Positions 19,722 through 29,550 are shown, counted from the stretch's first letter. The stretch: DNA of 64,000 nucleotides from Mesorhizobium australicum (GCF_900177325.1 NZ_FXBL01000004.1:1612001-1676000); one strand, 5' to 3'. Numbers and translations are program-made. The notes: generated by a model from the letters alone, not told the origin.

Positions 19722-20546
19722 CTACTTCACGGCGCCGAATGTCAGGCCGCGCACGAGCTGCTTCTGGCTGAACCAGCCCATGATCAGGATCGGCGCGATG
19801 GCGAGTGTGGAGGCGGCCGACAGCTTCGCCCAGAACAACCCTTGCGGACTGGAAAACGAGCTGATGAAGGCGGTGAGCGGGGCGGCTTCCGTCGTCGTCA
19901 GGCGAATGGTCCAGAACGCTTCGTTCCATGCGAGGATGATGTTCAGCAGCATCGTCGAGGCGATGCCGGGCACCGCCATCGGCGTCAGCACGTGGACGAT
20001 CTCGTTCCACAGCGAGGCGCCATCCATCCGCGCCGCTTCCAGGATCTCACCCGGGATCTCGCGGAAATAGGTGTAGAGCATCCACACCACGATCGGCAGG
20101 TTGATCATGGTCAGCATCACGGCAAGCCCGATGCGGGAATCGAGCAAGCCCAGGTCGCGGAAGATGATGTACATCGGGAACAGCACGGCCACCGCCGGCA
20201 TCATCTTCGTCGACAGCATCCACATCAGCACGTCCTTGGTGCGCTTTGTCGGCGAGAACGCCATCGCCCAGGCGGCGGGAATCGCGATCAGCAGCGCCAG
20301 AAGCGTCGAGCCGACCGACAGGATCACCGAATTCATGAACGGTTTGAAGTAGTTGTACTGGCCCTGCACCTCCGCGTAGCTCTCCGTCGTGAACGACGGG
20401 ATGAGCTGGAAGCCGGCGATCGCCTCGGTCTCGGATTTGAACGAGGTGATGACCGTGTAGAGGATCGGGAAGAAGATCAGCAGGGCGACGATCCAGGCCG
20501 CGACGGTGGCGAGGACCTTGTGCTGTGTCGTGACTTTGCGGGCCAT
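19722..20546 (-). CDS. smoG: Sorbitol/mannitol ABC transporter permease
   Basis: This is the second membrane subunit of the CUT1-type importer. The 274-residue protein has six predicted helices. The EAA loop that contacts SmoK reads EAARMDGASLWNEIVHVLTPMAVPG (about 182-206). The N-terminus begins in the cytoplasm with a short basic segment and TVAAWIVALLIFFPILYTV as the first helix. The protein resembles the MalG group. It lies 12 bp after the smoF stop and 30 bp before smoK. Confidence 0.93.
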   Translation of the reverse strand: MARKVTTQHKVLATVAAWIVALLIFFPILYTVITSFKSETEAIAGFQLIPSFTTESYAEVQGQYNYFKPFMNSVILSVGSTLLALLIAIPAAWAMAFSPTKRTKDVLMWMLSTKMMPAVAVLFPMYIIFRDLGLLDSRIGLAVMLTMINLPIVVWMLYTYFREIPGEILEAARMDGASLWNEIVHVLTPMAVPGIASTMLLNIILAWNEAFWTIRLTTTEAAPLTAFISSFSSPQGLFWAKLSAASTLAIAPILIMGWFSQKQLVRGLTFGAVK

Positions 20547-20558
20547 GGCTGTTCTCCC

Positions 20559-21431
20559 TCACTTGTCCAGGTTCTTGCCGACCGCGCGCATGGCGAAGAA
20601 GGCGACGACGTTGGCGAGGATCACGGCGATGATGCCGCCGGCGGAAGCCTGGCCGATTTTGAATTCCAGCGACGCCTTCTGGTAGACGAGGAAGGGCAGG
20701 TTGGTGGATGCGTAGCCCGGCCCGCCATTGGTCGTGACCAGGATCTCCGCATAGACCGCGAGCAGGAAGATCGTCTGGATCAGGATCACCACCGTGATCG
20801 CCCGCGACATATGCGGCAGCGTGAGGTACCAGAACCGCGACAGCGCCCCGGCCCCGTCCATCTCCGCCGCCTCCTTCTGCTCTCCGTCGAGCGATTGCAG
20901 CGAGGTCAAAAGGATCAGCGTCGCGAAGGGCAGCCACTGCCAGGCGACGATCATGATGATCGAGAACAGCGGATATTGCGCGAACCAGTCGACCGGTTGC
21001 AGGCCGAGGAAGCGGGCGAGGTCGGCCGAGACGCCGTAGCCGGGATGCAGGATCATGTTCTTCCACACCAATGCCGCGACGGGCGGCATGACGAAGAAGG
21101 GCGAGATCACCAGGATACGCACAAAGCCCTGGCCGAAGATCGGCTGGTCGAGCAGCAGCGCGAGCAGGATGCCGCCGACGACGGTGATCAAAAGCACCGC
21201 GCCGACGATGATCAGCGTGTTGAGGATCGCGAAGAAGAAGGCCGGATTCGAGTAGAACAGCGCGTAGTTGGCGAAGCCGACGAAGCCGTCGCGGATCGGA
21301 TTGAGCGGATTGTACTGCTGGAACGACAGCCAGAGCGTGATCGCCAGCGGCACGATCATCCAGATGAACAAAAGCACGACCGACGGCGCCATCATCAATC
21401 GGGCGAGCGTTCGGGTCTGTCGCGTGGCCAT
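20559..21431 (-). CDS. smoF: Sorbitol/mannitol ABC transporter permease
   Basis: This is the first membrane subunit of the importer, of the MalF/UgpA group. The 290-residue protein has six predicted helices. Its EAA loop reads EAAEMDGAGALSRFWYLTLPHM (about 190-215). It is separated from smoE by 227 bp that hold a long inverted repeat. The gap is unusual in an otherwise tight operon and may help keep smoE mRNA more abundant than the permease message. Confidence 0.93.
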   Translation of the reverse strand: MATRQTRTLARLMMAPSVVLLFIWMIVPLAITLWLSFQQYNPLNPIRDGFVGFANYALFYSNPAFFFAILNTLIIVGAVLLITVVGGILLALLLDQPIFGQGFVRILVISPFFVMPPVAALVWKNMILHPGYGVSADLARFLGLQPVDWFAQYPLFSIIMIVAWQWLPFATLILLTSLQSLDGEQKEAAEMDGAGALSRFWYLTLPHMSRAITVVILIQTIFLLAVYAEILVTTNGGPGYASTNLPFLVYQKASLEFKIGQASAGGIIAVILANVVAFFAMRAVGKNLDK

Positions 21432-21476
21432 GGGACGATCTCCACATATCAGGACGTACGGCGCGGCGCTGGTCGT

Positions 21477-21600
21477 TCTTCTCCCCGTTCATGGGGAGAA
21501 GGTGGCCCGAAGGGCCGGATGAGGGGCGGCTCTCACTTTCGAGAGTTTGGCTGCCCTCATCTGCCTGCCGGTATCTTCTCCCCGTGAACAGGGAGAAGAA
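21477..21600. repeat. Long imperfect inverted repeat between smoE and smoF
   Basis: Two arms of about 50 bp face each other (about 21477-21530 and 21549-21600). Each contains its own small hairpin built from CTTCTCCCC and GGGGAGAAG. The arms match imperfectly when one is reverse-complemented, including GATGAGGG near the inner ends. The layout fits a mobile intergenic palindromic element of rhizobial type. It lies in the transcribed spacer of the smo operon and could act as an mRNA-stabilising or attenuating stem-loop. Confidence 0.7.
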
Positions 21601-21658
21601 GGCTCCGAAGAGGTGGCCGCCCGGACGGGTCCGGACGGCCAAGGCACCGGGAGGTTGC

Positions 21659-22969
21659 CTATTGGATGTAGCCGCCTTCCTTCATCGCGGCGGTGGCGGC
21701 GTCCTGCGCCTGCTTCAGCGCATCGTCGACCGACATCTGGCCGGCAAGTGCCGCCGAGAAGAGCTGGCCGACGGTGGTGCCGAGGCCCTGGAACTCGGGG
21801 ATGGCGACGAACTGCACGCCGACATAGGGAACCGGCTTGACGGTCGGCTTGGTCGGGTCGGCCGCGTTGATCGAATCCAGCGTCATCTTCGCGAACGGAG
21901 CCGCCTTCTGGTATTCAGGGTTCGCATAGAGCGACGTGCGGGTGCCCGGAGGCACGTTGGCCCAGCCTTCCTTGGAGGCGACGAGTTCGGCGTAGCTCTT
22001 GCCGGTCGCCCAGGCGATGAACTTCTGCGCGGCCTCCGCCTTCTGCGTGCCCGCCGGCACGGCGAGGTTCCATGCCCACAGCCAGTTGCCGCGCTTGCCC
22101 AGCCCATTGTCGGGCGCGAGCGCGTAGCCGACCTTGTCGGCGACGGTGGAGTCCTTCGGATTGGAGACGAAGGAGGCGGCGACCGTGGCGTCGATCCACA
22201 TGCCGCACTTGCCCTGCTGGAACAGAGCCAGGTTCTCGTTGAAGCCGTTCGAGGACGCACCCTGCGGACCGGCGTCGTTCATCAGCTTCACATAGGTGTC
22301 GAGGGTGTTCTTCCACTCGGGCTGGTCGAACTGCGGCTTCCACTCCTCGTCGAACCAGCGCGCGCCGAAGGAATTCGACATCGCGGTGAGGAAGGCCATG
22401 TTCTCGCCCCAGCCGGCCTTGCCGCGCAGGCAGATGCCGTTGATGCCGGCGGCGCGGTCGGTCATCTTGCGGGCGGCTTCGCCGATGAACTCCCAGGTGG
22501 GCGCGTCGGGCATCTTGAGCCCTGCCTTCTCCATCAGGTCGGTGCGGTACATCACCATCGAGCTCTCGCCGTAGAAGGGCGCGGCATAGAGCTTGCCGTC
22601 CATGGAGATGCCGCCGCGGATGGCCGGCAGAAGGTCGTCGACGTCGTAGTCGGCGCCGAGATTGTCGAGCGGCAAGAGCCAGTTCTGCTTCGCCCAGATC
22701 GGAACCTCGTAGGTGCCGATGGTCATCACGTCGTACTGGCCGCCCTTGGTGGCGATGTCGGTGGTGACGCGCTCGCGCAGCACGTTTTCCTCAAGCGTGA
22801 CCCAGTTGAGCTGGATGTCCGGATTCTTCGAGGTGAAGTCGTCCGCCAGCTTCTGCATGCGGATCATGTCGCCATTGTTGACGGTGGCGATGGTGAGCGT
22901 CTCCGCCTGGGCCGACCAGGCGAGGGCAAGCGTGGAACACGCGCCCAGGATGAGCGTCCTGAAAGTCAT
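21659..22969 (-). CDS. smoE: Sorbitol/mannitol ABC transporter substrate-binding protein
   Basis: SmoE is the periplasmic receptor that delivers polyols to the SmoFG channel. The 436-residue product starts with a signal peptide (about 1-22, ending AQA before ETLTIATVNNGDM). A mature domain typical of the extracellular solute-binding family 1 follows, with the conserved YNVD-like region replaced by YDVMTIGTYEVP and the segment VPYVGVQFVAIPEFQGLG near the C-terminus, as in mannitol/sorbitol receptors. It is first in the minus-strand operon. A promoter and a candidate operator lie just upstream. Confidence 0.93.
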   Translation of the reverse strand: MTFRTLILGACSTLALAWSAQAETLTIATVNNGDMIRMQKLADDFTSKNPDIQLNWVTLEENVLRERVTTDIATKGGQYDVMTIGTYEVPIWAKQNWLLPLDNLGADYDVDDLLPAIRGGISMDGKLYAAPFYGESSMVMYRTDLMEKAGLKMPDAPTWEFIGEAARKMTDRAAGINGICLRGKAGWGENMAFLTAMSNSFGARWFDEEWKPQFDQPEWKNTLDTYVKLMNDAGPQGASSNGFNENLALFQQGKCGMWIDATVAASFVSNPKDSTVADKVGYALAPDNGLGKRGNWLWAWNLAVPAGTQKAEAAQKFIAWATGKSYAELVASKEGWANVPPGTRTSLYANPEYQKAAPFAKMTLDSINAADPTKPTVKPVPYVGVQFVAIPEFQGLGTTVGQLFSAALAGQMSVDDALKQAQDAATAAMKEGGYIQ

Positions 22970-22993
22970 CGATTTCCTCCCAAACAGCCTTAT

Positions 22994-23026
22994 TGAGCAA
23001 ATGCCTTGGCTATGGGCAATTACTCA
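22994..23026 (-). promoter_or_regulatory. Candidate operator palindrome at the smoE promoter
   Basis: Nine-base arms TGAGCAAAT (22994-23002) and AATTACTCA (23018-23026) form an imperfect inverted repeat with a 15-base spacer. The second arm overlaps the proposed -10 box and the first would be near or past the transcription start, a position suited to repression. The SorC-type regulator at 24343-25290 is a plausible binder. This is an inference. Confidence 0.4.
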
Positions 23027-23046
23027 CACTCTCTGATTTAGGTCAA
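23018..23046 (-). promoter_or_regulatory. Proposed promoter of the smo operon
   Basis: On the minus strand, TTGACC (23046-23041) and GTAATT (23023-23018) are separated by 17 bp. The -10 box is about 50 bp upstream of the smoE start codon. Confidence 0.5.
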
Positions 23047-23084
23047 GACGGATTCGTTGCTGCGGCGCAGCACGCGGACAGGCG

Positions 23085-23981
23085 TCAGGGAGCGGAGCGG
23101 GCGAGTTCGGCAAGCAGCCATTCGCGGAAGGCGCGGATCTTCGGCACGTTGCGACGTGCCGTCTGATGGACCAGCCAGTAGGAGTGGTTGTCGTGGCCGA
23201 GGATGTCGAAGGGCTGGATCAGGCTGCCGGCCGCGAGTTCCTGGGCGAACATCGCCGGGGTGAGGATGCCGACCCCGAGCCCGGCGACGACGGCGCGGCC
23301 TTCATAGCTCTGCGAGCCGAACTGGCTTCGCGGGCGCGTCGCAAGCGCGGAGGCAGCGTCCACCCCGGCCAAGCCGAACCAGGTCGTCCACCACGGGTCG
23401 CCCGCATCGACGATCGGAAGCTTGAGCAGGTCGGCGGGTTCGCGCACGCCGCCGATGCTGGCGGCAAGCGACGGGCTGAGCATCGGGGTGAAGGTCTCGT
23501 GAAACAGGAAATGCGAATCCAGCCCGGCCCACTGCCCGATCGAGCTCGAACGGATGGCGACGTCGATGTTGTCGCGCGCCAGGTCGGCGAGAAGGTCCGA
23601 GGTCTCGATCCGCACCGCGATCCTGGGGTTGTCCATCTGGAAGGAGCCGAGATGCAGCGCCAGCCAGTTCGCGGCGAAGGTGGGGATCGTGCTGATCGAG
23701 AGCGTGCCCTGGCCGGTCCGCGCGGTCTCGTAGGCCTCCGCGATCTTCCTGAACGCGTCCGTCGATGCGATCGCCAGAGCCTGCCCCGTCTCGGTCAGCA
23801 GCACCTGCCTCGGCCTGCGCACGAACAGCGCGGAGCCAACCCGCTCTTCCAGGACCTTGATCTGGTAGCTCACCGCCGCCTGGGTCATGGCAAGTTCTTC
23901 GGCTGCGCGGGTGAAGCTCAGATGCCGGGCCGCCGCCTCGAAGGCGCGGAGTGCTGACAGAGGGGGAAGGCGGCTCGACAT
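23085..23981 (-). CDS. LysR-family transcriptional regulator (GcvA-like)
   Basis: The 298-residue protein has an N-terminal winged helix-turn-helix (LSALRAFEAAARHLSFTRAAEELAMTQAAVSYQIKVLE, about 8-46) and a C-terminal effector-binding domain of periplasmic-binding-protein fold from about 95. The PPLSALRAFEAAARHLSFTRAA opening and the later SHFLFHETFTPMLSPSL pattern fit the GcvA/AmpR group. It lies head to head with the small DUF1127-like gene, so that gene or the promoter between them (23982-24081) is a likely target. The effector is unknown. Confidence 0.9.
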   Translation of the reverse strand: MSSRLPPLSALRAFEAAARHLSFTRAAEELAMTQAAVSYQIKVLEERVGSALFVRRPRQVLLTETGQALAIASTDAFRKIAEAYETARTGQGTLSISTIPTFAANWLALHLGSFQMDNPRIAVRIETSDLLADLARDNIDVAIRSSSIGQWAGLDSHFLFHETFTPMLSPSLAASIGGVREPADLLKLPIVDAGDPWWTTWFGLAGVDAASALATRPRSQFGSQSYEGRAVVAGLGVGILTPAMFAQELAAGSLIQPFDILGHDNHSYWLVHQTARRNVPKIRAFREWLLAELARSAP

Positions 23982-24069
23982 GCATAAGCCCTGTTAATTT
24001 ATACTGCGCCACGTTCGATTGGTCGGCAAGGCACTGATGGCCCATATCGATGACATCGGATTCTGCCGG

Positions 24070-24077
24070 AAGGAGGT
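24070..24077 (+). promoter_or_regulatory. Ribosome-binding site fixing the start of the DUF1127-like gene
   Basis: A run containing AAGGAGG lies 4-5 bases before the ATG at 24082. It decides this start over an in-frame one further upstream. Confidence 0.7.
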
Positions 24078-24081
24078 TTCC

Positions 24082-24336
24082 ATGTCGATCGCATTCATCC
24101 ATTCGATCCTTGCCGCCATGCGCCGTGCGGCACGGGTTCTGATCCGCGAACACGCCAGAAAGCGCAGGAATGCCATGGCTGTGCAACATCTCGCGGCGCT
24201 GCCGGCCTATCTGCGCCAGGACGTCGGCCTCAGGGAAGATGTCGACTTCGTCGACGTGGTCGAACACGGCATCAGGCAGCGCGCGGCCGACGAGGGCACG
24301 CGCCGTACCTTCGCCATCCTGCCGCACGCGATATAA
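24082..24336 (+). CDS. Small basic protein, DUF1127-like
   Basis: The 84-residue product has an amphipathic, Arg-rich N-terminal helix (AAMRRAARVLIREHARKRR). A segment LAALPAYLRQDVGLREDVDF follows, which resembles the DUF1127 core (leucine repeats, then L-x-R-D-I/V-G-L). DUF1127 proteins are often small RNA-binding or regulatory proteins in alphaproteobacteria; that role is only suggested here. It is divergent from the LysR gene. Its stop lies 6 bp from the stop of the convergent SorC-type gene. Confidence 0.65.
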   Translation: MSIAFIHSILAAMRRAARVLIREHARKRRNAMAVQHLAALPAYLRQDVGLREDVDFVDVVEHGIRQRAADEGTRRTFAILPHAI

Positions 24337-24342
24337 GTCTGG

Positions 24343-25290
24343 CTATGGCAGCCGCAAGAGCGCCTCAGCCGTCGCCTCGTCGGTGATCAGCCCGTTGACG
24401 AGCCGGCCGCGAATGGCGGCGGAGATGGCCGGAAGCTTGGCCTTGCCCATTGCCGCCGCGATGACGAGCGAGCGGGAGCGATCCGGTATCGGGGCGGACG
24501 CGACGCGGTCGTTGGTCATGCCGTCGATGAAGGCCCCGTCCTGGTCGAACGCCCAGCCGACGATCTCGCCGACGGCGCCGGCCTTACGCAAGGCCAGCAG
24601 TTCGGCCTCCGACACGAAGCCGTCGAGCACGAGCGGCGCGCTGGGGCCAAGCTCGCCGATGCCGACGAAGGTGACGTCCGCCCGGGCGGCGAGCTCGAGG
24701 GTCGGGCGGATCATCGCCTGCGCATGCAGCATGTCGCGCTCGGCCTTCGACGAGGCGATGACCGGCAGCGGCATGGGAAAGGAGCGCGACTTCACCGTGT
24801 CGGCCATCGTGAAGACGACGTTGTAATAGGCGGCCGACCCGTCCGGACCGATGTTGCCCGTCAGCGACACAACCTTGTGCTGCGGACCGTCGATCGACGG
24901 CAACTGTTCGACGGCGGCCTTCAGGGTTCGCCCCGTGCCCATGGCGAGCACGATCGGCTCGTTCTTGCCGAGCCAGCGCTCGATCTCGGCCGCGACCGCC
25001 TGGGCGACGCCGAGCGTGGTGGACGCGGAGCCGGGGTCGCTCGGCACCACCTCGCAATAGGACAGGCCGAATCGCTCGGTCAGGTCATTCGCCAGCGAAA
25101 GGCATTGCGCGATCGGGTGGTCGATACGCACCTTCACCAGTCCTTCCGCGACGGCAAGCGACACGAGACGCTGCGCCGACTGGCGCGAAACGCCGAGCTT
25201 GGCGGCGATCTGGTCCTGCGTGTTGCCGGCGACATAATAGAGCCAGCCCGCGCGGGCCGCGTCGTCGAGCTTGGAATTGGGCGTCGCCAT
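24343..25290 (-). CDS. SorC/DeoR-type sugar-binding transcriptional regulator
   Basis: The 315-residue product has an N-terminal helix-turn-helix (AGNTQDQIAAKLGVSRQSAQRLVSLA, about 21-46). A sugar-binding domain related to phosphosugar isomerases follows (IVLAMGTGRTLKAAVEQLP, VSLTGNIGPDGS, FVGIGELGPSAPLVLDG). Members respond to phosphorylated sugars or polyols. Such regulators commonly control smo-type operons, so the polyol operon 1.4 kb away is the likely target. The divergent PotD-like gene starting at 25482 is a second possibility. Confidence 0.9.
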   Translation of the reverse strand: MATPNSKLDDAARAGWLYYVAGNTQDQIAAKLGVSRQSAQRLVSLAVAEGLVKVRIDHPIAQCLSLANDLTERFGLSYCEVVPSDPGSASTTLGVAQAVAAEIERWLGKNEPIVLAMGTGRTLKAAVEQLPSIDGPQHKVVSLTGNIGPDGSAAYYNVVFTMADTVKSRSFPMPLPVIASSKAERDMLHAQAMIRPTLELAARADVTFVGIGELGPSAPLVLDGFVSEAELLALRKAGAVGEIVGWAFDQDGAFIDGMTNDRVASAPIPDRSRSLVIAAAMGKAKLPAISAAIRGRLVNGLITDEATAEALLRLP

Positions 25291-25481
25291 AGGCCGGCTT
25301 TCCGGGAGAAATCAGGTCGAGCCTTGATAAGACCTTTCCGCCGCGGCGGGCAACTGCTCCCCTTTCGTCCACCGCTTGCCGTTTCTTTGGGCTTGCGGGC
25401 GTACGGCTTCAAAAATAAGCTCAAATCGACAACCCGCCACGCCGGCAAGAGACGGCGGGGGCATATCGACAGGGGCACCCT

Positions 25482-26504
25482 ATGAACATCTTCCGCACCG
25501 CGGTCCTCGCAGCGGCATCGACGCTTGCGCTTTCCGTCGCATCCGCCGAGGCCAAGACCCTGACCATCTCGTGGTGGGGCTTCAACGGCGAGAAGCTCGA
25601 CCAGTTCATCGTCAAGCCGTTCCAGGAGAAGTGCGGCTGCGAGCTGGTGTTCGAAACCGGCAACAACGCCGACCGCCTCAACAAGATCAAGCAGCGCGGC
25701 GGCGCGGGCGTCGACGTCGCCTACTTCACCGACTCCTATTCGCAGATCGGCATCGAGGAAGGCCTGTTCCAGAAGGTCGACCCGGCGAAGATTCCCAACC
25801 TTGCCGGTCTCTACGATCTCGCGAAGGATCCGCAGGGCGGCTACGGCCCGGCCTACACGATCGGCCGCGTCGGCATCATGTATGACGAAGCGAAGGTGAA
25901 GCCGATCACCGCCTGGGCGGACCTGTGGCGCGAGGACCTCAAGGCCTCGCTGTCGCTCCCGGGCATCACCACGACCGCAGGCCCGATGGTCGTGCTGCTC
26001 GCCGGCGACAAGGCCGGCACCGATGCCTTCACCAATGCCGATCCGGCCTTCGCCGAGATCGAGAAGATCAAGCCGAACGTCGTCAAGAACTACAACACCG
26101 GCTCCGAGCTGGTGAACCTGTTCTCGACCGGCGAGGTCACCGCCTCGCTGGCGCAGGACTTCGTGCTCGGCCAGCTCAAGAAGGCGGTCCCGACCATCAA
26201 GTGGGCTGACCTGCCGGACGCGATCGCGACGCTGAACACCGTCAACATTCCGAAGGGCGCGGCCGAGCCGGAGCTGGCGCACGAGTTCATCAACTTCATC
26301 CTCGATCCGAAGTTGCAGCAGACGCTGGCCGAAAACGGCGTCGATGCGCCGGTCGCGACCGCCGTGACGCTGACGCCCGAACAGGCGGTGCAGTGGACCT
26401 ACGGCGCCGACATGATCAAGAACCTGAAGCGGATCGACTATTCCAAGCTCAATGCCGCCAAGGGCGGCTGGATCGAGCGCTGGAACGAGATTTTCGGTGG
26501 GTGA
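25482..26504 (+). CDS. ABC transporter substrate-binding protein, PotD-like
   Basis: The 340-residue product has a signal peptide (1-24, ending AEA before KTLTISWWG) and belongs to the spermidine/putrescine and Fe-type group of periplasmic receptors (bacterial solute-binding family 8 or 1). Family-like features are SWWGFNGEKLDQFI at the N-terminus, GRVGIMYDE and the C-terminal EFINFILDPKLQQTLAENG. The ligand may be a polyamine, an opine-like compound or another cationic nitrogen compound; sequence does not settle it. It heads a PotDBCA-type operon. A stem-loop separates it from the permease genes. Confidence 0.87.
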   Translation: MNIFRTAVLAAASTLALSVASAEAKTLTISWWGFNGEKLDQFIVKPFQEKCGCELVFETGNNADRLNKIKQRGGAGVDVAYFTDSYSQIGIEEGLFQKVDPAKIPNLAGLYDLAKDPQGGYGPAYTIGRVGIMYDEAKVKPITAWADLWREDLKASLSLPGITTTAGPMVVLLAGDKAGTDAFTNADPAFAEIEKIKPNVVKNYNTGSELVNLFSTGEVTASLAQDFVLGQLKKAVPTIKWADLPDAIATLNTVNIPKGAAEPELAHEFINFILDPKLQQTLAENGVDAPVATAVTLTPEQAVQWTYGADMIKNLKRIDYSKLNAAKGGWIERWNEIFGG

Positions 26505-26620
26505 GCGACCGGTTCGCGAAGCGAATTCATCGTGCCGGTGGCACGATGAAAGGTCGCGAACGCCGGGGAGCTGCCGCAGGCAGCGGGTCCCCCGTCGGGC
26601 GACCGGTTTGCGTCCGACGT
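26505..26620 (+). repeat. Intercistronic stem-loop region between receptor and permease genes
   Basis: A perfect 11-bp stem with a 3-base loop occupies 26526-26550. Around it are further short inverted and direct repeats, including a GCGACCGGTT copy at each end (about 26509 and 26599) and a CTGCC/GGCAG hairpin. No T-run follows, so it is more likely an mRNA-stabilising or partial attenuating element than a full terminator. The rest of the 163-bp gap shows no gene. Confidence 0.65.
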
Positions 26621-26667
26621 TCTAGTCCCGTGATCGGCCTCCCACTCCTCCCGCCGGCGGCAATGCC

Positions 26668-27495
26668 ATGCTGAAACGCTACATCGGCTGGTGGCTCGCG
26701 CTGCCGGCGACGCTGCTCGTCGCGGCGTTCCTCATCCTGCCCGTCGCCGGCACCATCGGCTCGACCTTCGGAGAGGGGGCCGGCCCCTTTGCGCCTTACA
26801 TCAACTTCTTCTCCAGCGGCTTCCGGCGTCGCGTGCTGTGGCGGACGCTGGAAATCTCGCTCGCAACGACGGCCATCTCGCTGCTGCTCGGTTTCCTGAC
26901 GGCCTATGTCGTCTCGCGCGTGCCGCGCAACCTGAAGAGCGTGCTGATCATCGCCGCCGTGTTCCCGCTGCTCACCGGCGTGGTGGTCCGTTCCTTCGCC
27001 TGGCTGATCATTCTCGGCAAGAACGGCATCCTCAACACGACGCTGATGGGGCTCGGCATTACGTCCGAGCCTTTCGCCATGCTCTACACGCAAGGTTCGG
27101 TCATCGTCGCCATGGTCTACCTGTTCACGCCGCTGATGATCCTGACGCTCGTCGGCGTGCTGGAGAACATTCCCGACGACCTGATCCAGGCCTCGGCCTC
27201 GCTCGGCGCGAGTCCGGGCGGGACGTTCCGGCAGGTCGTCTTCCCGCTTGCTGTGCCCGGCCTGATCGTCGGCGCGGTGCTGGTCTTCACCGGATCGTTC
27301 ACCTCCTACGCGACGCCGCAGCTGCTCGGCGGCGAGAAGCAGATGGTGATGGGCACGCTGATGTACCAGCAGGCGATGGTGAACTTCGATTGGGTCAGTG
27401 CCTCGACGATCGCGACGATCATGGTCGTGATCACCATCGCAATCGTGCTCCTGATGACCCGCGTCGCGAAGCGCCTCAACCCGATGGCGACGTGA
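26668..27495 (+). CDS. ABC transporter permease, PotB-like
   Basis: The 275-residue inner-membrane protein has about six helices. Its EAA-type loop reads QASASLGASPGGTFRQVVFPLAVPG (about 173-197), as in PotB/AfuB-type permeases. The first helix is LALPATLLVAAFLILPVAGTIG. The next gene overlaps by one base (TGATG), so coupled translation is expected. It pairs with the PotC-like subunit to form the channel. Confidence 0.88.
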   Translation: MLKRYIGWWLALPATLLVAAFLILPVAGTIGSTFGEGAGPFAPYINFFSSGFRRRVLWRTLEISLATTAISLLLGFLTAYVVSRVPRNLKSVLIIAAVFPLLTGVVVRSFAWLIILGKNGILNTTLMGLGITSEPFAMLYTQGSVIVAMVYLFTPLMILTLVGVLENIPDDLIQASASLGASPGGTFRQVVFPLAVPGLIVGAVLVFTGSFTSYATPQLLGGEKQMVMGTLMYQQAMVNFDWVSASTIATIMVVITIAIVLLMTRVAKRLNPMAT

Positions 27496-28283
27496 TGGCG
27501 ACCAAGATCCCCCTTCCGCTGATCCTTTTGACGATCGCCGTCTACATCTTCCTGGTCGGCCCGCTGATCATCGTCCTCGGCGCGGCCGTGTCGGACACGT
27601 CCTATCTCACCTTCCCGCCGCAGGGGCTTACGCTGCGCTGGTTCGAGCGCATCTTCGAGATCGGCGCTTTCCGCCGCACCATCATCACCAGTATGCAACT
27701 CGCGGTCCTCGCGACCGCGCTGGCGCTGATCGTCGGCATCCCCGCCGCCTACGCGCTCAACCGCTACCGCATCCAGCTGCCGGCCTGGCTGTCGACGGTC
27801 TTCGTGCTACCGATCCTGGTGCCGGAGATCGTGCTCGGCTTCTCGCTGCTGAAGTCGGTGGCGGTCGGCGCGTCGCTGCCGATCTTCCCGACCCTGCTGA
27901 TCGGCCACACGCTGCTGGTCTTGCCCTATGCGGTGCGGGTGATCTCGGCCAGCCTCGCCTCGTTCGACTTCTCGATCGAGGAGGCGGCGATCAGTCTCGG
28001 CAGCCCGCCGGCCAAGACCTTCTTCACCATCGTGCTGCCCAACGTCCGCTCGGGCGTGATCGCGGCCTTCATCCTCGCCTTCATCACCTCGATCAACGAC
28101 GTCTCGACCTCGCTGTTCCTGACCGGGCCCGGCATCTCCACCCTGCCGATCCAGATCCTCGCCCATGTCGAGCAGTTCTTCGACCCCGTGATCGCCTCCG
28201 TCTCCGTGCTGCTGATGCTTCTCACCGTGCTCGTCATGGCGATCGTGGAGCGGACGCTCGGCCTGACATTCCTGACGAAGTGA
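27495..28283 (+). CDS. ABC transporter permease, PotC-like
   Basis: The 262-residue protein has six predicted helices, starting IPLPLILLTIAVYIFLVGPLI. Its EAA loop reads EEAAISLGSPPAKTFFTIVLPNVRSG. It resembles PotC/YdcV permeases. The start was chosen at the ATG that overlaps the stop of the preceding permease by one base; the open frame extends far upstream but only as a shadow of that gene. The ATP-binding protein gene follows after 4 bp. Confidence 0.88.
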   Translation: MATKIPLPLILLTIAVYIFLVGPLIIVLGAAVSDTSYLTFPPQGLTLRWFERIFEIGAFRRTIITSMQLAVLATALALIVGIPAAYALNRYRIQLPAWLSTVFVLPILVPEIVLGFSLLKSVAVGASLPIFPTLLIGHTLLVLPYAVRVISASLASFDFSIEEAAISLGSPPAKTFFTIVLPNVRSGVIAAFILAFITSINDVSTSLFLTGPGISTLPIQILAHVEQFFDPVIASVSVLLMLLTVLVMAIVERTLGLTFLTK

Positions 28284-28287
28284 CCTC

Positions 28288-29346
<1,059 letters not shown>

Positions 29347-29372
29347 GGCGGTGCGAAGGGTATCGGAAGGTC

Positions 29373-29550
29373 GCGTTCCTTCACGCCCTCCTCTGTCCTG
29401 CCGGACATCTCCCCCACAAGGGGGGAGATCGGCAGTTCCACGTTCACCGTTCCTTCTGCGGCGTAGGCGATTGGCGAAAGCAGACGTGACGGCCAATCTC
29501 CCCCCTGGTGGGGGAGATGTCCGGCAGGACAGAGGGGGGCGTCGTGAAGC
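29373..29550. repeat. Large nested inverted repeat (about 60-bp arms)
   Basis: Arms at about 29373-29433 and 29490-29550 are nearly identical when one is reverse-complemented. Both contain the block TCCTGCCGGACATCTCCCCC, and each arm folds into its own hairpin (CTCCCCC and GGGGGAG around a short loop). The 56-bp centre is unrelated. This looks like a mobile intergenic palindrome. It fills most of the 237-bp gap and may also end the transport operon transcript. Confidence 0.85.
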
